A stretch of 14,074 nt of DNA from contig JBAZJM010000098.1 in assembly GCA_041651315.1 (NCBI GenBank), positions 1-14,074 on the forward strand, in the 5' to 3' direction. The position numbers were made by a program, and so were the translations under genes. The stretch's first letter is position 1. Each line of letters begins with the position of its first letter. Of this stretch, positions 8,210 to 14,074 are shown in pieces. The notes under the pieces were generated by a model. That model was not told the DNA's origin, did not search any database, and worked only from the letters and a program-made list of their open reading frames with translations. Source of the stretch: CAITYL01 sp041651315. Lineage in GTDB: Bacteria; Verrucomicrobiota; Lentisphaeria; Oligosphaerales; CAITYL01.

Positions 8210-8551
8210 TCAGCCGATGGCGACATTGCCGGTCTCGCCGGTGCGGATGCGCCGGCAGTCCTGCAGGTCGAGCACGAAGATCTTGCCGTCGCCGACCTGA
8301 CCGGTGCGGGCGCCGGTCATGATGGCGTCGACCGCGGTTTTCACGAAGGCGTCGTTGACGGCGATCTCCAGTTTGATTTTCTTGAGCAGGCTGCCCGCCT
8401 CCTTGTGGCTGCGGTAGACCTGGGCGATGCCCATCTGCCGGCCCCGGCCCAGCACGGTGGACACGGTGACCAGGTGGATTTCCTTCTCCTCCAGGAGGTT
8501 CAGGACCTCGTCGAGGCGGTCGGGCTGAATGATGGCGACGATGTATTTCAT
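8210..8551 (-). CDS. glnK: P-II family nitrogen regulatory protein
   Basis: Small trimeric signal protein that binds ATP/ADP and 2-oxoglutarate and, next to an ammonium transporter, usually gates that channel. 113 aa, close to the standard 112. MKYIVAIIQPDRLDEV is a typical N-terminus. The T-loop region GRGRQMGIAQVYRSHKEAGS (35-54) keeps Gln39 and Tyr46, but position 51, the uridylylated tyrosine in E. coli GlnB/GlnK, is Glu. The B-loop GARTGQVGDGKIFV (80-93) and C-loop RIRTGE (101-106) are intact, so ATP binding should be normal. AAGGAGA lies 9 bases before the start. It follows amtB by 33 bp and is surely co-transcribed. The order amtB then P-II is reversed relative to the proteobacterial glnK-amtB. 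The symbol is given from context; glnB is equally defensible. Confidence 0.95.
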   Translation of the reverse strand: MKYIVAIIQPDRLDEVLNLLEEKEIHLVTVSTVLGRGRQMGIAQVYRSHKEAGSLLKKIKLEIAVNDAFVKTAVDAIMTGARTGQVGDGKIFVLDLQDCRRIRTGETGNVAIG

Positions 8552-8584
8552 GACAGCGGTCTCCTTGGGTGGGTTGTGGTGGGA

Positions 8585-9943
8585 TTACTCGAGCATGGTG
8601 TAGCCGGCTTCGCGGTGCTGCGTCAGATCCAGGCCGATGCGCTCTTCCTGGTCGGCCACGCGCAGGCCCATGACCAGGTCGATCAGCTTGAAGATGACAT
8701 AGCTGGCGACGAACGAGAACACGACGGTCACCAGCACCGCCTTCAGCTGGATGATGAACTGGGCGGGGTTGCCGTAGAACAGGCCGTCGGCGCCCGCGCC
8801 GTTGACCGCCTTGGTGGCGAACAGGCCGGTGGCCAGCGCGCCCCAGATGCCGCCGATGCCGTGGACGCCGAACGCGTCCAGCGAGTCGTCATAGCCGAGC
8901 CTGGGCTTGATCACGCTGACGAACAGGTAGCAGATCAGCGACACGCCCACGCCGATGGCCAGCGCGCCCAGGCAGTTGACGAAGCCCGCCGCGGGGGTGA
9001 TCGCCACCAGGCCGGCCACCACGCCGGTGATGACGCCGAGGACGGTGGCGTGCTTGTTGAACAGCCAATCCAGCACCGCCCAGGTCAGCCCCGCCATGGC
9101 GGCGGCGACATGGGTCACCACGAAGGCGTTGACCGCCAGGCCGTTGGCCGCCAGCGAGCTGCCGGCGTTGAAGCCGAACCAGCCGAACCACAGCAGCGCC
9201 GCGCCCAGTACGCCGAACGGCAGGTTATGCGGCGGCGACATGGTGTTGGGATAACCGCGGCGGCGGCCCATCACCAGCGCGGCGGCCAGCGCGGCCATAC
9301 CGGCATTGATGTGCACCACCGTGCCGCCCGCGAAGTCCAAGGCGCCCCAGCCGCGGACAAAGCCGCCCAAGCCCCACACCCAGTGGCAGACCGGCGCATA
9401 GACCACCGTGGCCCACACCAGGGTGAAGATGCAGAACGAGCTGAACTTCATCCGTTCCGCAAAGGCGCCCAGGATCAGCGCCGGGGTGATGATGGCGAAC
9501 ATCATCTGGAAGACCATGAACAGCTGGTGCGGAATCGTCCCGGCATAGTCCGGGAACGGATCCAGCCCCACGCCGCTCAGTCCGGCCCACGACAGGTTGC
9601 CGATGATCCCCTTGACGTCGGGACCGAACGACAGGCTGTAGCCGAACAGCACCCAGGTGACCGAAACCAGGCACAGGGTGATGAAACATTGCATCAGGAC
9701 TGACAAGACGTTCTTTTTGCGGACCAGGCCGCCGTAAAAGAAGGCCAGGCCGGGGGTCATCAGCATCACCAGCGCGGTGCTGATGAGCAGCCAGGCGGTG
9801 TCGCCCGAATCAATCTTGGGCACGGCCGGGGCGACGGCGGCCACGGCGGGGGCGGCAGCTTCCTGCGCCCGGGCCGCCAGGCTGAGCAGCCCGGCCGCCG
9901 GCAGGGCCAGGGCCGCCGATTTTTTCAGAAGGTTCGTTCTCAT
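8585..9943 (-). CDS. amtB: Ammonium transporter
   Basis: Trimeric inner-membrane Amt/Mep/Rh channel for ammonium uptake. 452 aa. Residues 1-26 form a cleavable signal peptide ending AARA, as in E. coli AmtB, followed by an Ala/Pro-rich linker to about 43. The eleven-helix core starts at DTAWLLISTALVMLMTPGLA. DFAGGTVVHINAGMAALAA (203-221) is the family signature, with Asp203 and pore His211. FGVHGIGGIWGALATGLFA (358-376) carries the second pore histidine, His361. ERMKFSSF (163-170) is also typical. The cytoplasmic tail RVADQEERIGLDLTQHREAGY is the conserved P-II-sensitive C-terminus. GAGGAGA lies 5-11 bases before the ATG. A sigma-54 promoter lies about 105-120 bp upstream, implying induction under nitrogen limitation. 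First gene of the amtB-P-II operon. Confidence 0.97.
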   Translation of the reverse strand: MRTNLLKKSAALALPAAGLLSLAARAQEAAAPAVAAVAPAVPKIDSGDTAWLLISTALVMLMTPGLAFFYGGLVRKKNVLSVLMQCFITLCLVSVTWVLFGYSLSFGPDVKGIIGNLSWAGLSGVGLDPFPDYAGTIPHQLFMVFQMMFAIITPALILGAFAERMKFSSFCIFTLVWATVVYAPVCHWVWGLGGFVRGWGALDFAGGTVVHINAGMAALAAALVMGRRRGYPNTMSPPHNLPFGVLGAALLWFGWFGFNAGSSLAANGLAVNAFVVTHVAAAMAGLTWAVLDWLFNKHATVLGVITGVVAGLVAITPAAGFVNCLGALAIGVGVSLICYLFVSVIKPRLGYDDSLDAFGVHGIGGIWGALATGLFATKAVNGAGADGLFYGNPAQFIIQLKAVLVTVVFSFVASYVIFKLIDLVMGLRVADQEERIGLDLTQHREAGYTMLE

Positions 9944-10045
9944 GGGGGTCTCCTCGGGATGTTAAGTTGGGCTTGCGTTTGGTTCCGGCCGTAATGTGAG
10001 CGTCCGGGTGACGGCCTACTCCGGAGCAGTCCGTCGGCAGGACTT

Positions 10046-10063
10046 AAGCACCCCCCGTGCCAG
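10046..10063 (-). promoter_or_regulatory. Sigma-54 (-24/-12) promoter of amtB-glnK
   Basis: On the minus strand the sequence reads CTGGCACGGGGGGTGCTT. It has the invariant GG (10061-10060) and GC (10049-10048) exactly 10 bases apart and the full TGGCACG -24 block. Only one base of the TTGC -12 block differs (GTGC). It points at amtB with a leader of about 90 bases. This fits nitrogen control by RpoN plus an enhancer-binding protein. Confidence 0.88.
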
Positions 10064-10141
10064 CCCCCCTATAAAAACTGCAACCTCCTGTTTTGCAATA
10101 AATTAAACATCAAAGGTTCCGGTCGACCCCCGGCTTCCGCG

Positions 10142-10190
10142 GGTGATACACAATTGTTTCGCGGCTCAGTGGTTGATACATTTCTGTTGT
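10142..10190 (-). promoter_or_regulatory. Candidate enhancer repeats TGTATCA upstream of the sigma-54 promoter
   Basis: On the minus strand TGTATCAACC (10190-10181) and TGTATCACCC (10150-10141) are direct repeats exactly 40 bp apart, about four helical turns. They lie 80-130 bp upstream of the -24 element, where activators of sigma-54 bind. They do not match the enterobacterial NtrC consensus. Function inferred from position only. Confidence 0.4.
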
Positions 10191-10287
10191 CCTTGTCCGA
10201 GGCCGGCGGGATCGGGAGGCGCGGCACGGCCGGACGCCCGCGCCCAGGGGGCAACGGGGCCCCCGGCCGCCCCCCCCCCGGGGGCAC

Positions 10288-10324
10288 AAAAAAACCGGCG
10301 CCCCGAAACGGGGTGCCGGTTTTT
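10288..10324 (-). terminator. Intrinsic terminator of the ferredoxin gene
   Basis: Stem AACCGGCACCCCG / CGGGGCGCCGGTT on the minus strand has a three-base loop, one wobble or mismatch position, and a run of seven T after it. It starts about 26 bases after the ferredoxin stop. The other strand also ends in TTTTT, so it may work in both directions, although no gene is seen reading into it from the left. Confidence 0.92.
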
Positions 10325-10350
10325 GAGGTGCGCTGTCGGCGCAACGCCAC

Positions 10351-10521
10351 TTACTTCATGGCGATGGCATTGACCGGGCAGGCATCAACGCACTGGCCGC
10401 AGTCGACGCAGGCATCGCCGACCTCGGCCTTGCCGTCCTTCATGGCAATGGCCTCGACCGGGCAGGTGGAAACGCAGGCTTCGCAGGCGGTGCACTTGTC
10501 TTTGTCAACACAGGCGGGCAT
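10351..10521 (-). CDS. Ferredoxin, 2[4Fe-4S] clostridial type
   Basis: Small cytoplasmic electron carrier. 56 aa, the usual size for this family. Two CxxCxxCxxxCP motifs are complete: Cys10, 13, 16, 20 and Cys38, 41, 44, 48. The two halves, DKCTACEACVSTCPVEAIAM and DACVDCGQCVDACPVNAIAM, show the internal duplication typical of the family. Cys4 is extra. ATG at 10521 was chosen because AAAGGA lies about 9 bases upstream and because everything upstream in the open frame is Arg/Pro-rich antisense-like sequence. It has its own promoter candidate (10578-10605) and terminator, so it is probably monocistronic. The partner enzyme cannot be told from context; a low-potential anaerobic oxidoreductase is likely. 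The presence of the gene hints at an anaerobic lifestyle. Confidence 0.95.
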   Translation of the reverse strand: MPACVDKDKCTACEACVSTCPVEAIAMKDGKAEVGDACVDCGQCVDACPVNAIAMK

Positions 10522-10577
10522 GGGAGTATCCTTTCGCTGGGTTATGGAAGAAAATAGAAACGACGTATCAATGGAAA

Positions 10578-10605
10578 AATATAAACAACGTCCCGGAAAA
10601 GACAA
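10578..10605 (-). promoter_or_regulatory. Candidate sigma-70 promoter of the ferredoxin gene
   Basis: On the minus strand TTGTCT (10605-10600), a 16-base spacer and TATATT (10583-10578) match the -35 at 4 of 6 and the -10 at 5 of 6 positions. The start of transcription would be near 10571, leaving a leader of about 50 bases. Confidence 0.5.
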
Positions 10606-10645
10606 TAGCACCGTCATCGGCATGACCGTTTGTCGGGCCGAATGA

Positions 10646-10846
10646 TGTTGGGGCCACCCTTTTGAAAAAGGGTGATCCCCAAGCCCCTTCCCAAAACGTT
10701 TGTACGTTTTTGCGGATTCCGCAGGCCGCTTTGAGCGATGGGCCGTGATTGGGACGGCAGCGGCGGCCTGCGGAATCCGCAAAAGGTACAAACAGGTTTG
10801 ACGGAGGGCTTGGGAACCGCCTTTCCTCAAAAGGGGGTTCCCAACA
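10646..10846. repeat. 201-bp fold-back element (MITE/BIME-like) between ferredoxin and dapB
   Basis: The two ends, TGTTGGGG at 10646 and CCCAACA at 10840-10846, begin imperfect inverted arms of about 85 bp each. The inner core is a perfect 17-bp pair: TGCGGATTCCGCAGGCC (10711-10727) and GGCCTGCGGAATCCGCA (10765-10781). Between core and ends the arms keep recognisable matches: CCCTTTTGAAAAAGGG against CCCCCTTTTGAGGAAAGG, CCCCAAGCCC against CCCAAGCCC, and GTTTGTAC against GTTTGTACC. The central spacer is about 35 bases. No open frame of interest lies inside. The element stops one base short of the dapB stop codon. It may also terminate dapB transcription, although it has no T-tract. Confidence 0.8.
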
Positions 10847-10847
10847 C

Positions 10848-11657
10848 TTAGCGCAGGCCGAGGACGTCTTGCATGTCGTAGAGGCCGGGTTTGGCCTGGC
10901 GCAGGAACTTGGCGGCGCGCAGGGCTCCCTTGGCAAAGGTTTCGCGGCTGGAGGCCTTGTGGGTGAGTTCGACGCGTTCGCCGGTGGCGGCGAAGATGAC
11001 GGTGTGATCGCCGACCACGTCGCCGCCGCGGACGGCGTGCATGCCGATCTCGCGTTGGGTGCGCGGGCCGGGGAGTCCTTCGCGGCCGTGGCGGACGGCG
11101 GTGGCGTAATCGAGGTTGGCGGCGCGGGCCAGGATTTCGCCGAGGCGCACGGCGGTGCCGCTGGGGGCGTCCTTCTTCTGGTTGTGGTGCATTTCGACCA
11201 CCTCGATGTCGAAGTCGGGGCCGAGCCGGCGCGCCACCACGTCGCAGAGGTGGAACAACAAGTTGACCCCCATGCTCATATTCGGGGCGCAAACGATGCG
11301 CGCGCCGTCGCCGGCCAGTTTGGCCAGGGCGGCGCGGACGGCCTCCGACAAGCCGGTGGTGCCAATGACCACGGCACACCCCGCCTGGGTCGCCGTAATG
11401 GCATTGGGCACGGCGGCCTCGACCGCGGTGAAATCGATCACCGCGTCGGCCTCCTTGAGCGCCGCCGCCAGGTCATGGGTGATGCGGACTCCGCAGGCCG
11501 GCAAGCCCGCCACGGTGCCGGCGTCCTGCCCCAGGAACGGGCTGCCGGCAACTTCGACGGCACCCGCCAGCGCCAGTTCCGGGTCGTGCAGCGCCCCCGC
11601 CACCAGCATCCGTCCCATCCGTCCCGCCGCCCCAAGAATCACCACGCGTGTCGCCAT
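10848..11657 (-). CDS. dapB: 4-hydroxy-tetrahydrodipicolinate reductase
   Basis: NAD(P)H-dependent reduction of 4-hydroxy-tetrahydrodipicolinate to tetrahydrodipicolinate, in the lysine and meso-diaminopimelate (peptidoglycan) pathway; cytoplasmic tetramer. 269 aa, near the E. coli length of 273. VVILGAAGRMGR (5-16) is the dinucleotide-binding loop. VIDFT (73-77), GTTGLS (99-104) and APNMSMGVN (124-132) are all typical. EMHHNQKKDAPSGTA (155-169) is the family signature, with His157, His158 and Lys161 matching E. coli His159, His160 and Lys163, and the SGT substrate-binding triad at 166-168. The start at 11657 has GAAGGA about 9 bases upstream; the frame is open upstream to 11798, but that part is not DapB-like. 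No other lysine gene is adjacent, so it stands alone here. Confidence 0.97.
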   Translation of the reverse strand: MATRVVILGAAGRMGRMLVAGALHDPELALAGAVEVAGSPFLGQDAGTVAGLPACGVRITHDLAAALKEADAVIDFTAVEAAVPNAITATQAGCAVVIGTTGLSEAVRAALAKLAGDGARIVCAPNMSMGVNLLFHLCDVVARRLGPDFDIEVVEMHHNQKKDAPSGTAVRLGEILARAANLDYATAVRHGREGLPGPRTQREIGMHAVRGGDVVGDHTVIFAATGERVELTHKASSRETFAKGALRAAKFLRQAKPGLYDMQDVLGLR

Positions 11658-11903
11658 AACGCTCTGTCCTTCGTGAAAATGCCGAACTTTTGGGTTGCCG
11701 GGGGATAATATGGTCCGCCTTCCCCCGAAGACACAGCTCGTCGGCATGACTGGGGTTTGGGGCCATCTGACGCCCTTCGATGGGCGATGATCGAGCACAA
11801 CCCCCCCCCAGCCAACCGGCCCTTCGCGCTCAGCGTAGCGGCGCTCGCGCTCGCCTCGCGCACTCGACCGGTGTTATGGTACGCCCAGCGAAAGGCGGGG
11901 TTC

Positions 11904-12548
11904 ATGAATCATCCCAAAACAGTATGGAAGCCGGGCACGTTGCTGGCGCCGGTGCCGGTGGTGCTGGTGTCCTGCGGGCGGCCCGGGGCGCGGCCGAACC
12001 TGATCACGGTGGCCTGGGTGGGCACGGTCTGCTCGGAGCCGCCGATGGTCAGCATCAGCATCCGGCCGGAGCGCCATTCCCACGACATCATCCGCGACAC
12101 CGGGGAGTTCGTGGTCAACCTGCCGGGGGCGGACCAGGCCTGGGCGGTGGACTGGTGCGGAGTGGTGTCGGGGCGGGACACCGACAAGTTTGCCGGCGCC
12201 AAGCTGACGCCGGCGCCGGCGCACCGGCTGCAGGGGGCGCCGATTGTGGCCGAATGTCCGCTGGCCCTGGAATGCCGGGTCCGCCAGACCCTGGCTCCGG
12301 GCTCGCACACGGTGTTTGTGGCCGAGGTGGTGTCGGTGCAGGTGGAATCGGCGCTGGAGCGGCCCGGCGGGCGGTTTGCGCTGGAGCAGTCGGGGCTGCT
12401 GAGCTATGCCCACGGCCATTATTACGTGCTGGGGCGCCAGGTCGGGCATTTCGGCTTTTCGGTGCGCAAGAAGCCGGCCGGCAAAGGCGGTGCGGGTCAG
12501 GCGGGGCGTTCCGCCCCCCCGCCGGCCGGCGGCAGGATCCGCGGATAA
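11904..12548 (+). CDS. Flavin reductase-like, FMN-binding split-barrel protein
   Basis: Member of the flavin reductase (DIM6/NTAB) family, which binds FMN and often supplies reduced flavin to a partner or carries out small redox reactions; cytoplasmic. 214 aa, slightly long because of a low-complexity C-terminal tail. VVLVSCGRPGARPNLITVAW (19-38), GTVCSEPPMVSISIRP (40-55), the SHDIIRDTGEFVVNLPG stretch (59-75) and GSHTVFVAEVVSV (133-145) follow the family order. RHSHD and the N-L/I-x-T-x-A-W strand are the usual flavin-contact region. The substrate is not predictable. The start at 11904 gives the family N-terminus, with AAAGGCGGGG just upstream. The last 17 codons overlap the 3' end of the histidine kinase on the other strand. 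Divergent from dapB across 246 bp. Confidence 0.9.
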   Translation: MNHPKTVWKPGTLLAPVPVVLVSCGRPGARPNLITVAWVGTVCSEPPMVSISIRPERHSHDIIRDTGEFVVNLPGADQAWAVDWCGVVSGRDTDKFAGAKLTPAPAHRLQGAPIVAECPLALECRVRQTLAPGSHTVFVAEVVSVQVESALERPGGRFALEQSGLLSYAHGHYYVLGRQVGHFGFSVRKKPAGKGGAGQAGRSAPPPAGGRIRG

Positions 12549-13723
12549 CAGGCGGTGAAGCGCGTTCCGGCCGCGGCGTTGGAAACAAAGGAGACATGGC
12601 CGCGCAGGTATTTTTCACTGATCAGCCGGATGCTGTAGGTGCCCAGCCCGCGGCCGTGGCCCTTGGTTGAAAACGACCGGGAAAAGACCTGGGTCTGGAC
12701 TTCCGGCGGCATCACCCCGGCATCGTGCACGGCAAAGCAGACGGAACCGCCGGCGGCATGGGCGCCGAGGGTGACCACGCCGCCCGCCTCAACCGCCTCC
12801 AGGGCATTCTTGACCAGGTTAATCAGCACCCGCCGCAACAGCTGCGGGTCGGAGACGAATTTGAACGCTTCCGCGGCGGTGTCGACCTGCACCAGCTTGC
12901 CGCTGTCGGCGCACTGGGCATGAAACTGGCGGATCACCCGGCGGAGCAGATCCAGCGAGTCCAGCTCCTGGGGGGTGACCTGCAGGTCGCCGGTTTCCGC
13001 CGCCGCGAGTATCCGCTGGGCGGCGATCTCCTCAATCAGCTGGCCGGCCGCCTCGGCGATCATGCTGGAGAGCTCGTGGACCTCGGTTTCCGGCAGTCCC
13101 GCCCGCACCAGCAGGTCGGCCAGCCCCTTGACGCCGCCGGCCGTGTTGAGCACGTCGTGGAAAAAAATCCGTTCCAGCGCCCGCCGCCGTTTCTCGTCGC
13201 TGATGTCAACGGCCGAGAAGACCGTGAAGATTTCCCCGCCGACATCGATCGGGCGCGCCCAGATCCGCAGGTCCAGCGCCCGTTCATTATTCCCCTCCTC
13301 GCCGCAGATCATGCGGCATTCCTGGATGTCGAGCTCGCCCCGTTGCTGGCTGTTGAGGATGGCGTTCACCGCGCCGCAGGTGCGGCAGAAGGGGGTGGTG
13401 CCGCAGCCGCCCTCGGTCAGGTGGGAGCGGATGCAGCCGACCGCCTCGCCGGGCCGGCGGCCGAGCACGCTGGCGTACGGGCAGTTGAAGACTTCGCCGT
13501 AGCTGCGGCCGAGCAGTTCGCCGTTGTCCTTGATGCCCAGAAAGGCGCAGAAGGCGCGGTTGGCGAACACAATCTGCCGGGCCGCGTTGAGAATCACGGA
13601 CAAATTGGGGACGGCGTCGAGAAAGTCGCGCACCAGGGGCCGGGCCGCCAGCGTGTCATGCTGCCGCCGGATTTCGGCTTCCGAAGCCCGCTCGGCCGGT
13701 GCGAATGCGGTTTCCGTCGTCAT
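12497..13723 (-). CDS. Soluble PAS-domain sensor histidine kinase with cysteine cluster
   Basis: Two-component sensor kinase of 408 aa with no membrane segment, so a cytoplasmic sensor. A PAS domain covers about 30-175 (LDAVPNLSVILNAARQIVFA at 35-54, DISDEKRR at 173-180). It carries Cys81 (FNCPYA), Cys97 (GCIRS), Cys107 (GGCGTT), Cys113 and Cys116 (FCRTCG), Cys136 and Cys140, a spacing that suggests metal, iron-sulfur or thiol sensing. The phosphorylated residue should be His189 in FFHDVLNTAGG, an HDxxN-type H-box. The ATPase domain has N-box Asn306 (INLVKNALEAV), Asp334 (HDAGVMPPEV) and a glycine-rich lid (KGHGRGLGTYS, 354-364). Start 13723 is chosen because a strong promoter lies just upstream and its -10 covers the earlier ATG at 13753. 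No response regulator is adjacent, so it is an orphan here. Confidence 0.92.
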   Translation of the reverse strand: MTTETAFAPAERASEAEIRRQHDTLAARPLVRDFLDAVPNLSVILNAARQIVFANRAFCAFLGIKDNGELLGRSYGEVFNCPYASVLGRRPGEAVGCIRSHLTEGGCGTTPFCRTCGAVNAILNSQQRGELDIQECRMICGEEGNNERALDLRIWARPIDVGGEIFTVFSAVDISDEKRRRALERIFFHDVLNTAGGVKGLADLLVRAGLPETEVHELSSMIAEAAGQLIEEIAAQRILAAAETGDLQVTPQELDSLDLLRRVIRQFHAQCADSGKLVQVDTAAEAFKFVSDPQLLRRVLINLVKNALEAVEAGGVVTLGAHAAGGSVCFAVHDAGVMPPEVQTQVFSRSFSTKGHGRGLGTYSIRLISEKYLRGHVSFVSNAAAGTRFTACYPRILPPAGGGAERPA

Positions 13724-13751
13724 GCCAGAATTCCCCCCGGGTATCACATTC

Positions 13752-13780
13752 ATTGTAGCATGCCGCCGGCCGGCTGCCAA
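13752..13780 (-). promoter_or_regulatory. Sigma-70 promoter of the histidine kinase gene
   Basis: On the minus strand TTGGCA (13780-13775), an exact 17-base spacer and TACAAT (13757-13752) match the -35 and -10 consensus at 5 of 6 each. Transcription would start near 13745, leaving a leader of about 20 bases before ATG 13723. This rules out the in-frame ATG at 13753, which lies within the -10. Confidence 0.75.
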
Positions 13781-14074
13781 GGCGTGATCCCCGGCGGGGG
13801 CGCCGGTCCGTTCCGTCGGGGGGCCGTGTGCCGCGGGATCCGACCCCGAGGCCGCCGCCGTCTTTTTTTGAACAGAAGGAGGCAACGGTAGCGAAGGGTG
13901 GATGATCCCGCGGCGGCAGCCTTCCTGGGAGGGCCGGCGGCTTCGACGCCGCCCGCTGGAGTTTGGCGAAACTCAACGCGTACGGTTTTCCCGTCCCAGC
14001 CATCAGGTTAAGGTTTTCAAGCGTGCATTGACCGGTGTTCAGGCAGGGCCAAAGGCCCGATTTCATAATAGCCT
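13781..14074. other. Right-hand end of window, no gene seen
   Basis: Upstream of the kinase promoter there is no frame with protein-like content on either strand. The stretch holds a GC-rich segment, a T7 run at 13861-13867 without a clear stem before it, one REP-like hairpin at 13921-13953, and a small GGGCC/GGCCC hairpin near 14045. A TATTAT on the minus strand at the very edge could be a -10 for something outside the window. Confidence 0.45.
13921..13953. repeat. REP-like hairpin GGCGGC / GCCGCC with CTTCCTGG leader
   Basis: CTTCCTGGGAGGG is followed by GGCGGC (13936-13941), a TTCGAC loop and GCCGCC (13948-13953). The leader is almost identical to the one before the hairpin at 3402-3432, while the stem is different. 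This supports one repeat family with a conserved leader and variable stem. Confidence 0.55.

Larger units (their letters stand above)
10064..10350. other. Gap between the ferredoxin gene and the amtB promoter
   Basis: About 290 bp with no supportable gene. It holds the ferredoxin terminator (10288-10324), a run of ten C followed by five G at 10270-10284, and a spaced direct repeat (10142-10190) upstream of the sigma-54 promoter. The stretch 10070-10110 is AT-rich (ATAAAAACTG, AATAAATTAAAC) and could help DNA bending or protein binding between enhancer and promoter. Confidence 0.5.

Noticed and set aside
8081..9703. 540-codon open frame opposite amtB and the P-II gene
   Set aside because: Antisense shadow rich in Ala, Asp, His and Gln; it runs through the terminator and covers two certain genes.
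10077..10097. NtrC-like pair TGCA-N11-TGCA upstream of the sigma-54 promoter
   Set aside because: The spacing is 11 rather than 9, the flanking CC/GG are missing, and it is too close to the -24 element for an enhancer.
10522..11379. Upstream extension of the ferredoxin frame to 342 codons
   Set aside because: The extra part is Arg/Pro-rich, lies through the fold-back element and dapB in another frame, and a good ribosome-binding site precedes ATG 10521.
11658..11903. Riboswitch (lysine) or paired promoters between dapB and the flavin reductase gene
   Set aside because: No lysine-riboswitch helices or conserved core are visible. TATTAT near 11710 has no usable -35 at the right distance.
13724..13885. 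Longer N-terminus for the histidine kinase (ATG 13885 or 13753)
   Set aside because: The sigma-70 -10 element covers the ATG at 13753 and transcription should start near 13745, so only ATG 13723 fits.

Overview
This is a high-GC bacterial window with no rRNA, tRNA, CRISPR array or recognisable transposase. It reads as ordinary chromosome carrying metabolic and regulatory genes, separated by gaps that are rich in hairpins and repeats. The mix of an AraC-regulated GH31 glycosidase, a two-cluster clostridial-type ferredoxin, a sigma-54 promoter on the ammonium operon, a P-II protein with an unusual T-loop and many short palindromic repeats suggests an anaerobic or facultative heterotroph. My best guess, from general resemblance only, is the PVC group (Lentisphaerae/Verrucomicrobia-like). 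No taxonomic marker is present to prove it.

Left part (1-3182, all minus strand): a GH31 alpha-glycosidase whose 3' end is cut by the window edge, preceded by an AraC-family regulator that probably controls it, preceded in turn by a membrane protein with an HExxH metallopeptidase-like motif. A 460-bp gap (3183-3642) carries three perfect hairpins.

Middle (3643-7689, plus strand): galE (UDP-glucose 4-epimerase), an Fsr-like MFS exporter and pyk (pyruvate kinase). Each of these three genes has its stop codon inside or touching an inverted repeat. Downstream of pyk lie copies of a 14-15 bp REP-like sequence and a short tandem repeat.

Nitrogen block (8055-10063, minus strand): a sigma-54 (-24/-12) promoter drives amtB then glnK/glnB, and the unit ends in a strong intrinsic terminator. 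The P-II protein lacks the tyrosine at the usual uridylylation position. A spaced direct repeat upstream of the promoter is a candidate enhancer site.

Right part: a 56-aa 2[4Fe-4S] ferredoxin (minus) with its own promoter and terminator; a 201-bp fold-back element resembling a MITE or large BIME, ending next to the dapB stop; dapB (lysine/peptidoglycan biosynthesis, minus); a flavin reductase-like FMN protein (plus); and, converging on it with a 52-bp overlap of coding sequence, a soluble PAS-histidine kinase with a conserved-looking cysteine cluster and a clear sigma-70 promoter. The last 350 bp contain that promoter and one hairpin repeat but no gene I can support.

The least explained material is the fold-back element, the repeats built into gene ends, the cysteine-rich kinase and the HExxH membrane protein. 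I do not see a multi-gene system that is clearly new.
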